Source of the DNA: CBFDCQ01 sp965603355
GTDB taxonomy: Bacteria > Hydrogenedentota > CAZGCA01 > CBFDCQ01
DNA: 20,723 nucleotides
Direction of reading: 5' to 3'
NCBI GenBank assembly: GCA_965603355.1
Contig: CBFDCQ010000057.1
Coordinates: forward strand, 1-20,723
Shown: piece after piece, positions 7,206 to 15,557 of the stretch
Numbering within the stretch: the stretch's first letter is position 1
Layout: each line of letters starts with the position of its first letter
Made by a program: the position numbers and the translations under genes
Notes under the pieces: model-generated
The model's input: only the letters and a program-made list of their open reading frames with translations
Told to the model about the DNA's origin: nothing
Database searches by the model: none

Positions 7206-10169
7206 TTACCTGAGCGGCTTCTGCCACGCCTCCTTGAGTTCATCGATCTTGCTACGCACGACGAGCTTACCGCCAAGCCCCGTCACGGTGAACCTGTCGT
7301 CTTCCGTGACCGTTCCTACCGCCGCAAATGTGCAGCCCTGCATGATCGATTCAAAGCGGTCTTTCTTATCGGGCGCTGCGGTGACGACAAACCTGCTCTG
7401 CGTCTCCGAGAAGAGCATCGTGTCGTCACGATCGACCGTGCCCGGCACCCTCCTCAAGTCAACTTCCATACCGAGACCGCCCGCGAACGCCGTTTCCGCA
7501 AGCGCCACACCCAGCCCGCCGTCCGATACGTCATGGCAAGAGGCCACAGTACCCTGCTCGATCGCGTGCGACATCGCCTCGTACGTTGCGCGGGCGACTT
7601 TCGCGTCCACTTTCGGGACGCTGTTGCCTACATGGCCCTTCGCCGCAAGATACTCGCTCCCGCCGAGCTCGTCATGCGTTTCCCCCACGACGTAGACGAT
7701 GTCGCCGGGGCGCTTAGCGTCCATCGAAACCGCTTTCTTGACATCCTCGACGATCCCGACAACGGTGAACAACACCGTGGGAGGTACTGATATCTTGGTG
7801 CCTCCGACCCTGTAATCGTTCTTCATGCTGTCCTTGCCGGAAATGCACGGCACGTCATACGCCGTACAATAGTCGTACAGAGCTCTACACGCCCTCACGA
7901 GCTGCGCGAGCTTGTACTTGCCGTCCGGTGTCCTATCCGATTCGACAGGGTCCGGCCAGCAGAAGTTGTCGAGTCCCGCTATCGCTCCTATTCTGGCACC
8001 AACGCATATCGCGTTACGCACCGCCTCGTCAATTGCGCACGCCATCATGTGGTACGTATCAATATCGCTGTACCTGGGGCAAATACCGCACGCAACGACA
8101 ATACCGCGATCTGAGCCCAAGACCGGCCTGACGATAGCCGCGTCGCCCGGGCCGTCGTTATCAACGCCAACAAACGGTTTCAGCGCGCTGCCAGCTTGAA
8201 CCTCGTGATCGTACTGCCGCACGAAGCTCTCTTTACTGCAAACGTTGAGCCGGCCAAGCAGGGTCTTGAGATCGGCGGTCAGGTCCGATGGATCGGGCAG
8301 ATTCGGCTCATCATGTCTCGGGGGACTCCACTGCGCCTCCAGCTCCATTTTCGGCACACCTTCGTGTAGGAAGTCCATCGAGAGGTACGCAATAGTCGCG
8401 CCCCCGTACAGCACGTGGAACCTGCCGCTATCTGTGAACGTGCCGAGCACCGTCGCCTCAACGCTCCTGCGTCTGGCGAGATCGAGAAACGCCTCTATCT
8501 TGTCGGGAGACACGGCCAAAGTCATCCGTTCCTGCGCCTCCGACAGGAGTATTTCCCAAGGGGCCAACCCTGCGTACTTCAGAGGGGCTTTCTCGAGATG
8601 CAGCTCACATCCTCCTGAGTATCGCCCCATCTCGCCCACGGAACAGGATAGACCGCCCGCGCCGTTGTCGGTAATGCAGTGATATAACCCTGCGTCCCTC
8701 GCTTCAAGTAAGAAATCCACCATCTTCTTCTGCGTGATCGGATCGCCGATCTGTACGGCAGCGGCCGGCGATTCCTCGTGAAGCTCCTCAGAGGAGAAAG
8801 TAGCCCCGTGTATGCCGTCTTTGCCAATCCTGCCGCCCACCATGACGATAAGGTCGCCCGGGTCGGCCTCTTTCTCGTGCGACGGACGCCCGCACACCAC
8901 CGCCGGCATGAAGCCTCCCGTACCGCAGAACACCAGCGGTTTGCCGGCATACCGCTCGTCAAAAAGTATGGCGCCGTTGACGTCCGGTACGCCGCTCTGG
9001 TTCGCGCCGTCACGCACACCTATGTGCACACCCTTCATTATGCGTCGCGGATGGAGCAGCCGAGGGGGAAGCGGTTTTGAGTAATCGGGCGGCGCAAAAC
9101 AGAACACGTCCGTGTTGAATATGAGTTTGGAGCCTATTCCGGTACCAAGCGGGTCGCGATTCACACCGACTATGCCGGTTATCGCACCGCCGTAAGGATC
9201 GAGAGCCGACGGGGTGTTATGCGTCTCGACCTTCATCACGAGGCTCCAGTCGTCATCGAACTTGATCACGCCGGCATTGTCATGAAACACCGAGAGCAGC
9301 CAGTCCACACGTTCGCCTATCTCGCGGGTGCTTCGACGTATGTACGTATCGAACAGGCTGTCCACCACCTCGGCAGCGCCGTTCTCGTCCACGTAACGTA
9401 TACGCGCGTTGAATATCTTATGTTTGCAGTGTTCGGACCAGGTTTGCGCAAGGCTCTCCAGCTCGGCATCCGTGGGATTCAGCGGCAATTCGATCCTTTC
9501 ACGCTCCTGCCTGACCCAGTCCTGTTTGTAGTAGGAGGAGATGGCGCGCATCTCGCGCAACTCGAGCGCAAGCACTCCGTTCGCGCTTATCTCCATCAGC
9601 GCCGCGTCGTCCGCGTTGAGATCGTATTCACGAACCGGGGCAACCTCACCCAGATGCACCACCGGCAACCCGAGCAGCGGTTCGCGTTCCAACCCGGCCG
9701 CGTCATCGCCGGCAAGTATGTTCCACCGTTGTATCAGTTCGTTTGCAAGCAGCTTCCGGCAAATCGTATCTACTTGTTCTCCGGTCAGCTCGCCCTTGAT
9801 CGCATACTGTCGCGATGTGTAAACGGATTCGCCCTTTGCCAGAGGTCTGCCGATGGTGTCCGCGATCCCTTCCGCGGACGTCCTGCCGACGTTATCGGTC
9901 ACTCCCGGTCGGTATCCGACCTCGACCAGCCACGTGAAGTCGCGCGCGAGCGGTTTGCCGGAAGATGACTCTTGAATGATGGGATCCGTGAAGAGATCTT
10001 CGCGGACCCGCTCGACTTCGTCAGAAGACAGCTTGGCGTCTATGTTATAGACGTCAATGACGCGAACGGAATCCACTGCTAGACCGAGAGTATCCCGAAT
10101 CTCAAGCTTGGTGGCCTCGCCCGCGGGGTCCCGCACACCCTCTTTCATCGCCACTTCTACTCTTGGCAT
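7206..10169 (-). CDS. purL: FGAM synthase with fused PurS domain (PurS-PurL)
   Basis: This subunit converts FGAR to FGAM using ATP and ammonia supplied by PurQ. At 987 aa it is longer than the stand-alone small PurL (about 700-750 aa) and shorter than the proteobacterial PurL that also carries the glutaminase (about 1300 aa). The extra N-terminal part (about residues 1-155) looks PurS-like: MPRVEVAMKEGVRDPAGEAT opens it and further PurS-like sequence follows. The synthase core shows TWSEHCKHKIF (H247), KVETHNTPSALDPYGGAITG (313-332), a second-half GKDSMKN loop and SCHDVSDGGLGVAL near the C-terminus. ATG 10169 has AGGTG upstream. It is the first gene of the leftward run, so its promoter should lie in 10170-10370; I could not identify one convincingly. 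Confidence 0.97.
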   Translation of the reverse strand: MPRVEVAMKEGVRDPAGEATKLEIRDTLGLAVDSVRVIDVYNIDAKLSSDEVERVREDLFTDPIIQESSSGKPLARDFTWLVEVGYRPGVTDNVGRTSAEGIADTIGRPLAKGESVYTSRQYAIKGELTGEQVDTICRKLLANELIQRWNILAGDDAAGLEREPLLGLPVVHLGEVAPVREYDLNADDAALMEISANGVLALELREMRAISSYYKQDWVRQERERIELPLNPTDAELESLAQTWSEHCKHKIFNARIRYVDENGAAEVVDSLFDTYIRRSTREIGERVDWLLSVFHDNAGVIKFDDDWSLVMKVETHNTPSALDPYGGAITGIVGVNRDPLGTGIGSKLIFNTDVFCFAPPDYSKPLPPRLLHPRRIMKGVHIGVRDGANQSGVPDVNGAILFDERYAGKPLVFCGTGGFMPAVVCGRPSHEKEADPGDLIVMVGGRIGKDGIHGATFSSEELHEESPAAAVQIGDPITQKKMVDFLLEARDAGLYHCITDNGAGGLSCSVGEMGRYSGGCELHLEKAPLKYAGLAPWEILLSEAQERMTLAVSPDKIEAFLDLARRRSVEATVLGTFTDSGRFHVLYGGATIAYLSMDFLHEGVPKMELEAQWSPPRHDEPNLPDPSDLTADLKTLLGRLNVCSKESFVRQYDHEVQAGSALKPFVGVDNDGPGDAAIVRPVLGSDRGIVVACGICPRYSDIDTYHMMACAIDEAVRNAICVGARIGAIAGLDNFCWPDPVESDRTPDGKYKLAQLVRACRALYDYCTAYDVPCISGKDSMKNDYRVGGTKISVPPTVLFTVVGIVEDVKKAVSMDAKRPGDIVYVVGETHDELGGSEYLAAKGHVGNSVPKVDAKVARATYEAMSHAIEQGTVASCHDVSDGGLGVALAETAFAGGLGMEVDLRRVPGTVDRDDTMLFSETQSRFVVTAAPDKKDRFESIMQGCTFAAVGTVTEDDRFTVTGLGGKLVVRSKIDELKEAWQKPLR

Positions 10170-10240
10170 AGTTGCACCTGTTTAGGCTCTAGTTGAGGTC
10201 ACAGTTAGCTTTACAACGGAAAGCCGGTTGCCCCAAACCT

Positions 10241-10254
10241 GCTCAGAACTGAGC
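10241..10254. promoter_or_regulatory. Perfect inverted repeat upstream of purL (possible operator)
   Basis: GCTCAG-AA-CTGAGC is a perfect 6+6 bp inverted repeat with a 2-bp centre, 72 bp upstream of the purL ATG. It is too short for a terminator and has no U-tract. It could be a regulator-binding site for the purine operon. It does not match the gammaproteobacterial PurR box or the Bacillus PurBox as I know them. Confidence 0.3.
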
Positions 10255-10373
10255 ACACCAGATATAGACTACCACAAACGGGTACCGAATGTCACGAAGA
10301 ATCGCTGCGCCTCTCACACACGCCTTACCGGCGTTGCGGCAGGCGCCTAACGAGCCGCTGGGACTCATGTTAC

Positions 10374-10399
10374 GCAACACCATTCTGTTTTCGTGTTGC
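10374..10399. promoter_or_regulatory. Inverted repeat over the fabH-like -35 box (possible operator)
   Basis: GCAACAC (10374-10380) and GTGTTGC (10393-10399) form a perfect 7+7 bp inverted repeat with a 12-bp spacer, arm centres 19 bp apart, close to two helical turns. The right arm overlaps the TTGCAA -35 box. The geometry suits a dimeric repressor; no regulator gene lies next to it. Confidence 0.45.
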
Positions 10400-10424
10400 A
10401 ACTTTCGGGTTCCATAGGTATAAT
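10396..10424 (+). promoter_or_regulatory. Sigma70-type promoter for the fabH-like operon
   Basis: TTGCAA (10396-10401), a 17-bp spacer and TATAAT (10419-10424) give a near-consensus housekeeping promoter. Transcription should start near 10431, about 30 bp before the GTG start. The -10 box is the centre of an 11-bp palindrome GGTATAATACC (10417-10427). It probably drives the four rightward genes to 15533. Confidence 0.75.
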
Positions 10425-10459
10425 ACCGCCATCAACTCTATAGTGTGGGAGGAGACATT

Positions 10460-11482
10460 GTGAGCAAACGAAAAGCGTATATCAGATCTGCCGGGATGTA
10501 TGTCCCGGACAAAGTCGTGACCAACGACGATCTCGCCAAGATTATGACCACGAGCGACGAGTGGATCGTTCAACGCACCGGTATTCACGAACGGCGCTAC
10601 GCCGGTCCGGGTGTGGCGACGTCGGACCTCGCTGTAGAGGCTACAAGGAACATGCTGAAGAAAGGCGAGGTGACTGCGGAGGAAATTGACTGCATCATCT
10701 TCGCGACGCTCAGTCCCGACATTCTCGTCCCGGGCCCGGGGGTATTCTTACAGGATAAACTGGGCTGGTCCGACAGCCATATTCCCTGCTACGACATCAG
10801 GCAGCAATGCAGCGGTTTCCTGTACGGAATGCAGATGGCACACGTTTTCGTCGAGACCGGGACATACGATAATGTGCTGGTGGTCGGTGCGGAGCTCCAT
10901 TCAAACGTGCTCGACTATTCGGACCGGGGACGCGCGGTGACCGTGCTTTTCGGCGACGGTGCCGCCGTTGTCGTCGTGTCGGCTACGGATAGCGACGAGT
11001 CGTGTATCCTCCACACGAAGATGCACGCTGACGGTAGCGGCGCTCTGAACTCTATCCATATAAAGATATTCGACATAAGCAAGAAGCCCGTCGTCTGGTA
11101 CGACCCGGCCGATTTCGAGTCGAACGCCGACCTGCACCCCGTTATGCCCGGCGCCAAGAACCTTTTTGTCAACGCGGTGCGCAAGATGGTGGAAATCGCC
11201 ATATCCAGCCTGGCGCATGTGGGACTGACAGTCGACGACGTGGATTGGCTGCTGCCTCATCAAGCCAACATGCGTATCAATAACATGGTTGCGGAGAATC
11301 TGGGTATTCCGACTGAAAAAGTCCTTTACAACATCCACAAGTTCGGCAACACGTCGGCGGCGACCATACCTCTTCTCCTGACGGAGTTCGCCGATAACGG
11401 AACGATTAAGCGCGGCGACCTTCTTTTGATGGTCGGTTTTGGCGCCGGTTTCACATGGGGTTCCGTGGTGCTCCGGTACTAG
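10460..11482 (+). CDS. FabH-like 3-oxoacyl-ACP synthase III (KASIII)
   Basis: A thiolase-fold condensing enzyme that joins an acyl starter to malonyl-ACP. The catalytic triad is complete: C117 in DIRQQCSGF, H267 in LPHQANMRI and N297 in KFGNTSAAT. The C-terminal GFGAGFTWGS is also typical. The start is GTG 10460, with GGAGGAG six bases upstream; an earlier in-frame GTG at 10445 overlaps that ribosome-binding site. At 340 aa it is somewhat longer than E. coli FabH (317 aa), mostly from extra residues between Cys and His (around KIFDISKKPVVWYDPADFES). The DIRQQCSGF context differs from the usual NAACSGF of housekeeping FabH. Together with the neighbouring glycosyltransferases this suggests a specialised lipid role, but a housekeeping FabH cannot be excluded. 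Confidence 0.92.
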   Translation: MSKRKAYIRSAGMYVPDKVVTNDDLAKIMTTSDEWIVQRTGIHERRYAGPGVATSDLAVEATRNMLKKGEVTAEEIDCIIFATLSPDILVPGPGVFLQDKLGWSDSHIPCYDIRQQCSGFLYGMQMAHVFVETGTYDNVLVVGAELHSNVLDYSDRGRAVTVLFGDGAAVVVVSATDSDESCILHTKMHADGSGALNSIHIKIFDISKKPVVWYDPADFESNADLHPVMPGAKNLFVNAVRKMVEIAISSLAHVGLTVDDVDWLLPHQANMRINNMVAENLGIPTEKVLYNIHKFGNTSAATIPLLLTEFADNGTIKRGDLLLMVGFGAGFTWGSVVLRY

Positions 11483-11564
11483 CTCTTGACGTGTTGTGAA
11501 TGTTGTGTTCACGTTGGCTGACGAACCAGATTCTCAATAACATTTTATGGAGGCCGGAACGGGT

Positions 11565-12977
11565 ATGATAGGAAAGCAGAATCCACGCCGCTACTTGAGT
11601 CGTCGGGAAATGTTGAAATGCAGCGTCGCGGTGGGCCTGACGGGAGGACTGGGCCTTGTCGGCTGTCAGAAGCGGCCGCGCGAGGAATGGCCAAGCATCT
11701 TCCTGATCACCGTCGACACCTTGCGGGCGGATCATTTGAGTTGTCACGGGTATTCGAGGAACACCTCTCCCAACATCGACAAGTTCGCGCAGGACGCCCT
11801 GCTGTTTGAGAACTGTCTGTCCCACGCTCCTGCCACCGGGTGCAGCGTCACCAGCATGCTGAGCGGATTCCTGCCGCATGAAACCAGGATTTTGGAGCAT
11901 ACAACGATACCCAGAGAGGTTGACATGTTACCCGAGATTCTGAGGCGGTTGGGATACAAGACCGCGGCGGTAGTCAGCAACTACGTCCTCCGGCGGCGAA
12001 CGCGGGGCTTCGAGCAGGGTTTCATGGTATATGACGATGCCATGAACGAACGCGAACTGGTCAGGCGATGGCCGGAGAGAACCGCCGGGCCAACCACGGA
12101 CCGCGCTATCGAACTGATTGAGCGTTTCCGCAACAACCACCTCTTCATGTGGATCCATTACCAGGACCCGCACGGACCCTATACCCCGCCGGGAAGTTTT
12201 GCCCAACAGTTCCAGAATCCCGACCGAGAACCACGCAACCTGCGGGTGAACGACTCCTTGACCGGCAGGGGCGGTATTCCGTCCTACCAACAACTTGAAT
12301 CCAACACGGATTTTCATTACTACGTCTCTCAATATGACGGGGAGATACGATACCAGGACGAGCAGTTCGGCCGTCTGATCGATGCAATGAAGGAGTTTGG
12401 CTTCTATGACAACGCGCTGATCATATTTTCGTCAGATCATGGCGAAGAGCTGGGCGAACACGATTATTACTTCTGCCACGGTGAAAACCTTTACCACAGC
12501 CTCCTTCACGTACCCCTGGTAGTGAAATACGGCAATGAGCTAACAGGGAGAAGAACCGATTTTGTCCAGCATATCGATATCCTCCCCACGGTACTGGAAA
12601 TCCTCGGTGTGGAGGCGCACCTGCCCTTCCGCGGGAGCGACTTGCGCCAGCCGTCTGAGATGAATAGGGCCATCTTTGCAGAGATGAATTCGCTCCTATA
12701 CGAGGATGGAAGGAAGTTCTCGATAGTCGTGGACGGCCATAAACTGATCTACACCCCTGTGCCCGAGAGACTTCAGCTCTTCGGCCTGACGAAGGATCCG
12801 GACGAAACACGCGATCTTGCCGAAGATGTCAATTACGAAGAACGGAAGAACGTTCTGAAAACAAGGCTGGACCGTATTCGCAACGAAGATCTGTTGGGGC
12901 TCCGCACTGCGGGCAAGCCTCTGGCACTCACCGACGAGGAAAAACGGAAACTGAAATCCCTGGGCTATGCTCGGTAG
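11565..12977 (+). CDS. Sulfatase-like Tat lipoprotein 1 (alkaline-phosphatase superfamily)
   Basis: A 470-aa PF00884-type enzyme. The N-terminus is a Tat-like lipoprotein signal: SRREMLK (12-18), a hydrophobic stretch, then LVGC with the lipidated Cys at 34. Metal and active-site landmarks are VDTLRADH (D51), WIHYQDPHGPY (about 196-206), SSDHGEE (D291, H292) and CHGENLYHS (H305). At the nucleophile position the sequence is A-T-G-C-S (T91), where sulfatases have Cys/Ser-x-Pro-Ser, so Thr replaces the formylglycine precursor. The C-terminus is LKSLGYAR, a tail shared with the other two paralogues here. ATG 11565 has GGAGG ten bases upstream; the ATG at 11547 has none. It lies 82 bp after the KASIII gene; a small GTGAA/TTCAC inverted repeat (11496-11512) is in the gap. 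True sulfatase activity is doubtful; phosphodiesterase or transferase activity is possible. Confidence 0.88.
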   Translation: MIGKQNPRRYLSRREMLKCSVAVGLTGGLGLVGCQKRPREEWPSIFLITVDTLRADHLSCHGYSRNTSPNIDKFAQDALLFENCLSHAPATGCSVTSMLSGFLPHETRILEHTTIPREVDMLPEILRRLGYKTAAVVSNYVLRRRTRGFEQGFMVYDDAMNERELVRRWPERTAGPTTDRAIELIERFRNNHLFMWIHYQDPHGPYTPPGSFAQQFQNPDREPRNLRVNDSLTGRGGIPSYQQLESNTDFHYYVSQYDGEIRYQDEQFGRLIDAMKEFGFYDNALIIFSSDHGEELGEHDYYFCHGENLYHSLLHVPLVVKYGNELTGRRTDFVQHIDILPTVLEILGVEAHLPFRGSDLRQPSEMNRAIFAEMNSLLYEDGRKFSIVVDGHKLIYTPVPERLQLFGLTKDPDETRDLAEDVNYEERKNVLKTRLDRIRNEDLLGLRTAGKPLALTDEEKRKLKSLGYAR

Positions 12978-13004
12978 CCCACATTCTTCCCTGAAGGAGA
13001 CCGC

Positions 13005-14663
13005 GTGAGCGGAGAGGTTGATGCGCCCCGAGAGGACAACCTGAATCCCTATCTCGTTTACGCGCTCGTCGTCCTGACGGTGCTCGTGGGACTCTGTCTA
13101 TGCCTTGCGGGCCGGGGCGACGTCCACCTGTTCGGCGACGAGTTTCACAGCATATGGAACCTCAACAGACCGTTCAGCAAGCTGATAGAGCTCTATGACA
13201 TAGTCGGCTCGGGCGTTGCGCTGCCGATGATGCAGCGCGTTGCGGTAGGTGCGTTCGGCCCCGGCCTTTGGGCATACCGATTCCCGGCGCTACTCGGCGC
13301 AATTGCCACGCTGCTGCTCGTCTATCCGGCGGCCAAACATCTCGTGGGGCAGACGCCCGCCGTGATTGCGCTGATGGCGCTATCAGCTAACTCAATCCAC
13401 ATCTTCTACTCACGGTTCGCTCGATCGTACGCGCTGATGGTGTTTCTGGCCATTGCGCTCGTGTACTCTATCAACCGCGCTATGGACGCAGACGGACGGC
13501 GGCGTGTGTGGTACGTGATCGTCGCCATTAGTGCCGGCCTGCTGCCGTTCGTTCACCTCACTGCAGCAGCTTTCGTTCTTGCAGTCGGCGTAGCAGCGGC
13601 AGCAACCATGCTCATCGAGAAGCGGGCCCGCAAAGAATGGTGTTGGCTGATTGGCGGCCTCGCCGTCGGTGCAGTGCTCTGCGTAGGGCTGCATTTTCCG
13701 GCGAGGGAGTCACTGCGTCAATTCATCGTGGCAAAAGCCGGCCAAGGTTCACTATCCCAGGTCCGTGTTCTGGATGTGCTTGCGTTGCTCGCAGGGAGCC
13801 GCCCGGCGGGCATCGTCTCGCTGGTCGGCGTACCGGTGGCGGCGATCTTGATCCTAATCAAGAAGCGCGTGAAGGCTCTTGTTCTGATCGCCGCGGTGGT
13901 CGGGCCGGCGGTGGCAGTCGTGATCACGAGGCCTACCGGTATGGCATACGCATACGCGAGATACTTGTTCACTGCCTTGCCCTTCATGTTAATGCTAATG
14001 GCATGGTTGCTGGTGGAGGCGTTGCGCGCGACGCGCTTGCCCCGAAAGCTACCCGACTACGTCGCCCTGATAGCCGGCGCTGTCCTGGTGGTTGTGTCGT
14101 TTATGACAGGATCTCTCGGGCTCAAGCACACGAACGACGGACCGTTCGCCAACACTTACTTGCGCATGATGCCGCTGCCGGCATTTGATGTGCCGTGGGA
14201 CCGGACGCCGCCGTTCTATGAGACCCTAGCCCATACAACCGAGCCGATTCGAATCATCGAGGCGCCCGAGCTGCTGAGTAAGTCGGTACTCCTGTATCGC
14301 AACTATTACCTTCAGCACCGGAAGGACGTAATGATCGGTTTCGTCAGCGTGAACCCGGCGAACGTGCCGGCCGGACCTTCCGTGTCATTGCTCGATCCGA
14401 AGTCCATCAAGAACAGTGACGCGGACTACCTGATCCTGCATCTGGATGTCTTTCCAGAAGTTGCTTCATACTGGCAGTTTGTTTACGACAGCGTATGGCC
14501 CACCATGGAAGACCCACGGATTGAATGTCTTATGGTTGCTCAATCTGAGTATTGGATACAGTCCACCCAGTCTCTGGCCAGCTTGGCCGAAGATCTTCAA
14601 GGCCACCTGGGCGGGCCCGTATACAAGGACGAGAGGATAATCGTCTGGAAGCTTAAGCAATGA
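13005..14663 (+). CDS. GT-C fold membrane glycosyltransferase (ArnT/PMT-like)
   Basis: A 552-aa multi-pass membrane protein of the GT-C type, which transfers sugars from polyprenyl-phosphate donors to acceptors on the outer face of the inner membrane. After a short cytoplasmic N-terminus comes a first helix (about 17-36) and then the acidic loop motif FGDEFHSIW (D45, E46), the usual catalytic-loop position of this fold. About ten more hydrophobic segments follow to around residue 370, including FYSRFARSYALMVFLAIALV. The last 170 residues are mostly soluble and probably periplasmic. GTG 13005 has AAGGAGA upstream and is 27 bp after sulfatase-like 1. Donor and acceptor cannot be told from the sequence. 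Confidence 0.85.
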   Translation: MSGEVDAPREDNLNPYLVYALVVLTVLVGLCLCLAGRGDVHLFGDEFHSIWNLNRPFSKLIELYDIVGSGVALPMMQRVAVGAFGPGLWAYRFPALLGAIATLLLVYPAAKHLVGQTPAVIALMALSANSIHIFYSRFARSYALMVFLAIALVYSINRAMDADGRRRVWYVIVAISAGLLPFVHLTAAAFVLAVGVAAAATMLIEKRARKEWCWLIGGLAVGAVLCVGLHFPARESLRQFIVAKAGQGSLSQVRVLDVLALLAGSRPAGIVSLVGVPVAAILILIKKRVKALVLIAAVVGPAVAVVITRPTGMAYAYARYLFTALPFMLMLMAWLLVEALRATRLPRKLPDYVALIAGAVLVVVSFMTGSLGLKHTNDGPFANTYLRMMPLPAFDVPWDRTPPFYETLAHTTEPIRIIEAPELLSKSVLLYRNYYLQHRKDVMIGFVSVNPANVPAGPSVSLLDPKSIKNSDADYLILHLDVFPEVASYWQFVYDSVWPTMEDPRIECLMVAQSEYWIQSTQSLASLAEDLQGHLGGPVYKDERIIVWKLKQ

Positions 14664-14771
14664 AGGAGGTTTGTGCATACGACATTTGCCCCATCGGTGG
14701 CGGCAATGTTATTATACGTGCAAGTCGTGGCGGTGAGGGGGGTACTTCAATCCGACTGGCCGGAGCGAAAC

Positions 14772-15533
14772 ATGATCGATAGCAAGAAGGTCGTTGTTGT
14801 CATGCCAGCATACAATGCGGCACAGACGCTGCGCAAGACCTATGACGAGGTCATGGCGCAGAATATCGTCGACCTGGTCATAGTGGTTGATGACGCCAGC
14901 CAGGACGAGACTACGGCTATCGCAAGAACGCTCCCCAATACAAGAGTCCACACTCACCCTGAGAACCTCGGCTACGGCGCAAACCAGAAGACGTGTTACA
15001 GGCTGGCACTGGAGGAGGGCGCGGATATCATTATTATGGTCCACCCCGATTACCAGTACACTCCGAAGCTGATCCCTGCCATGGCGTACATGATCGGCAA
15101 TGAGCTGTACCCCTGTGTGCTGGGATCGCGGATCCTGGGAGGTTATGCGCTGAAGGGGGGTATGCCCATCTGGAAGTACATCGCCAACCGCATGCTCACT
15201 CTTGTTGAGAACGTGTTGTTGGGAGCAAAATTGTCTGAATATCACACAGGATACAGAGCTTTTTCCCGGGAACTGATTGAACAGTTGCCGCTGGAAGCTA
15301 ATTCGGACGATTTCGTGTTTGACAATCAGATGTTGGCCCAAATCCTGTGGTTCGGCCACACGTTAGCGGAAGTCAGTTGTCCGACAAAGTACCTTCCGGA
15401 AGCGTCCTCTATTAACTTCCCGCGTAGCGTGAAATACGGCGTAGGATGTCTATTGACCGCCGCCAAGTACCGCCTGGCAAAGATGCGTCTCATCAACCCG
15501 AGACTGTTTCCGCGTGACCGAGCACGCGCCTGA
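14772..15533 (+). CDS. Family 2 glycosyltransferase (GT-A), cytoplasmic
   Basis: A 253-aa GT2 enzyme that probably moves a nucleotide sugar onto a polyprenyl phosphate or a glycan precursor. The N-terminal nucleotide-binding fold begins KKVVVVMPAYNAAQTL. D40/D41 (VVVDDAS) bind the donor. HPDYQY (91-96) stands at the metal-binding DxD position, and SEYHTGYRAFS (155-165) holds the acceptor-site residues. There are no C-terminal membrane helices. I chose ATG 14772 (GGAG upstream) because it begins right at the conserved domain. A GTG at 14673 with AAGGAGG three bases away would add 33 hydrophobic residues and cannot be fully excluded. A polyprenyl-phosphate-sugar product feeding the preceding GT-C enzyme would be a natural pairing (inference). 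It converges on sulfatase-like 2 with a 24-bp gap and no clear terminator hairpin. Confidence 0.9.
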   Translation: MIDSKKVVVVMPAYNAAQTLRKTYDEVMAQNIVDLVIVVDDASQDETTAIARTLPNTRVHTHPENLGYGANQKTCYRLALEEGADIIIMVHPDYQYTPKLIPAMAYMIGNELYPCVLGSRILGGYALKGGMPIWKYIANRMLTLVENVLLGAKLSEYHTGYRAFSRELIEQLPLEANSDDFVFDNQMLAQILWFGHTLAEVSCPTKYLPEASSINFPRSVKYGVGCLLTAAKYRLAKMRLINPRLFPRDRARA

Positions 15534-15557
15534 CAAACGCCCGGACGCCACCGAGCC

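Larger units (their letters stand above)
10170..10459. other. Divergent intergenic region purL / fabH-like
   Basis: About 290 bp without a gene between purL (leftward) and the FabH-like gene (rightward). It contains the GCTCAG palindrome near purL, a GC-rich stretch around 10320-10365 with GGCGCC, and the promoter and inverted repeat for the rightward genes. I found no convincing -35/-10 pair for purL. Confidence 0.8.

Noticed and set aside
10330..10379. GCCTAAC followed by GTTACGC, resembling a second attC site
   Set aside because: The two cores are only about 17 bases apart, far too short for attC, and GTTACGC does not fit GTTRRRY.
11496..11512. GTGAA/TTCAC inverted repeat between the KASIII and sulfatase-like 1 genes as a terminator
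   Set aside because: Only five base pairs, AT-containing stem and no T-run after it; the genes are probably co-transcribed.
14673..14771. N-terminal extension of the GT2 gene from GTG 14673 as a membrane anchor
   Set aside because: The conserved domain starts exactly at ATG 14772 with its own GGAG site; the extension is only moderately hydrophobic and the GTG is too close to its AAGGAGG. Kept as an alternative, not as the call.
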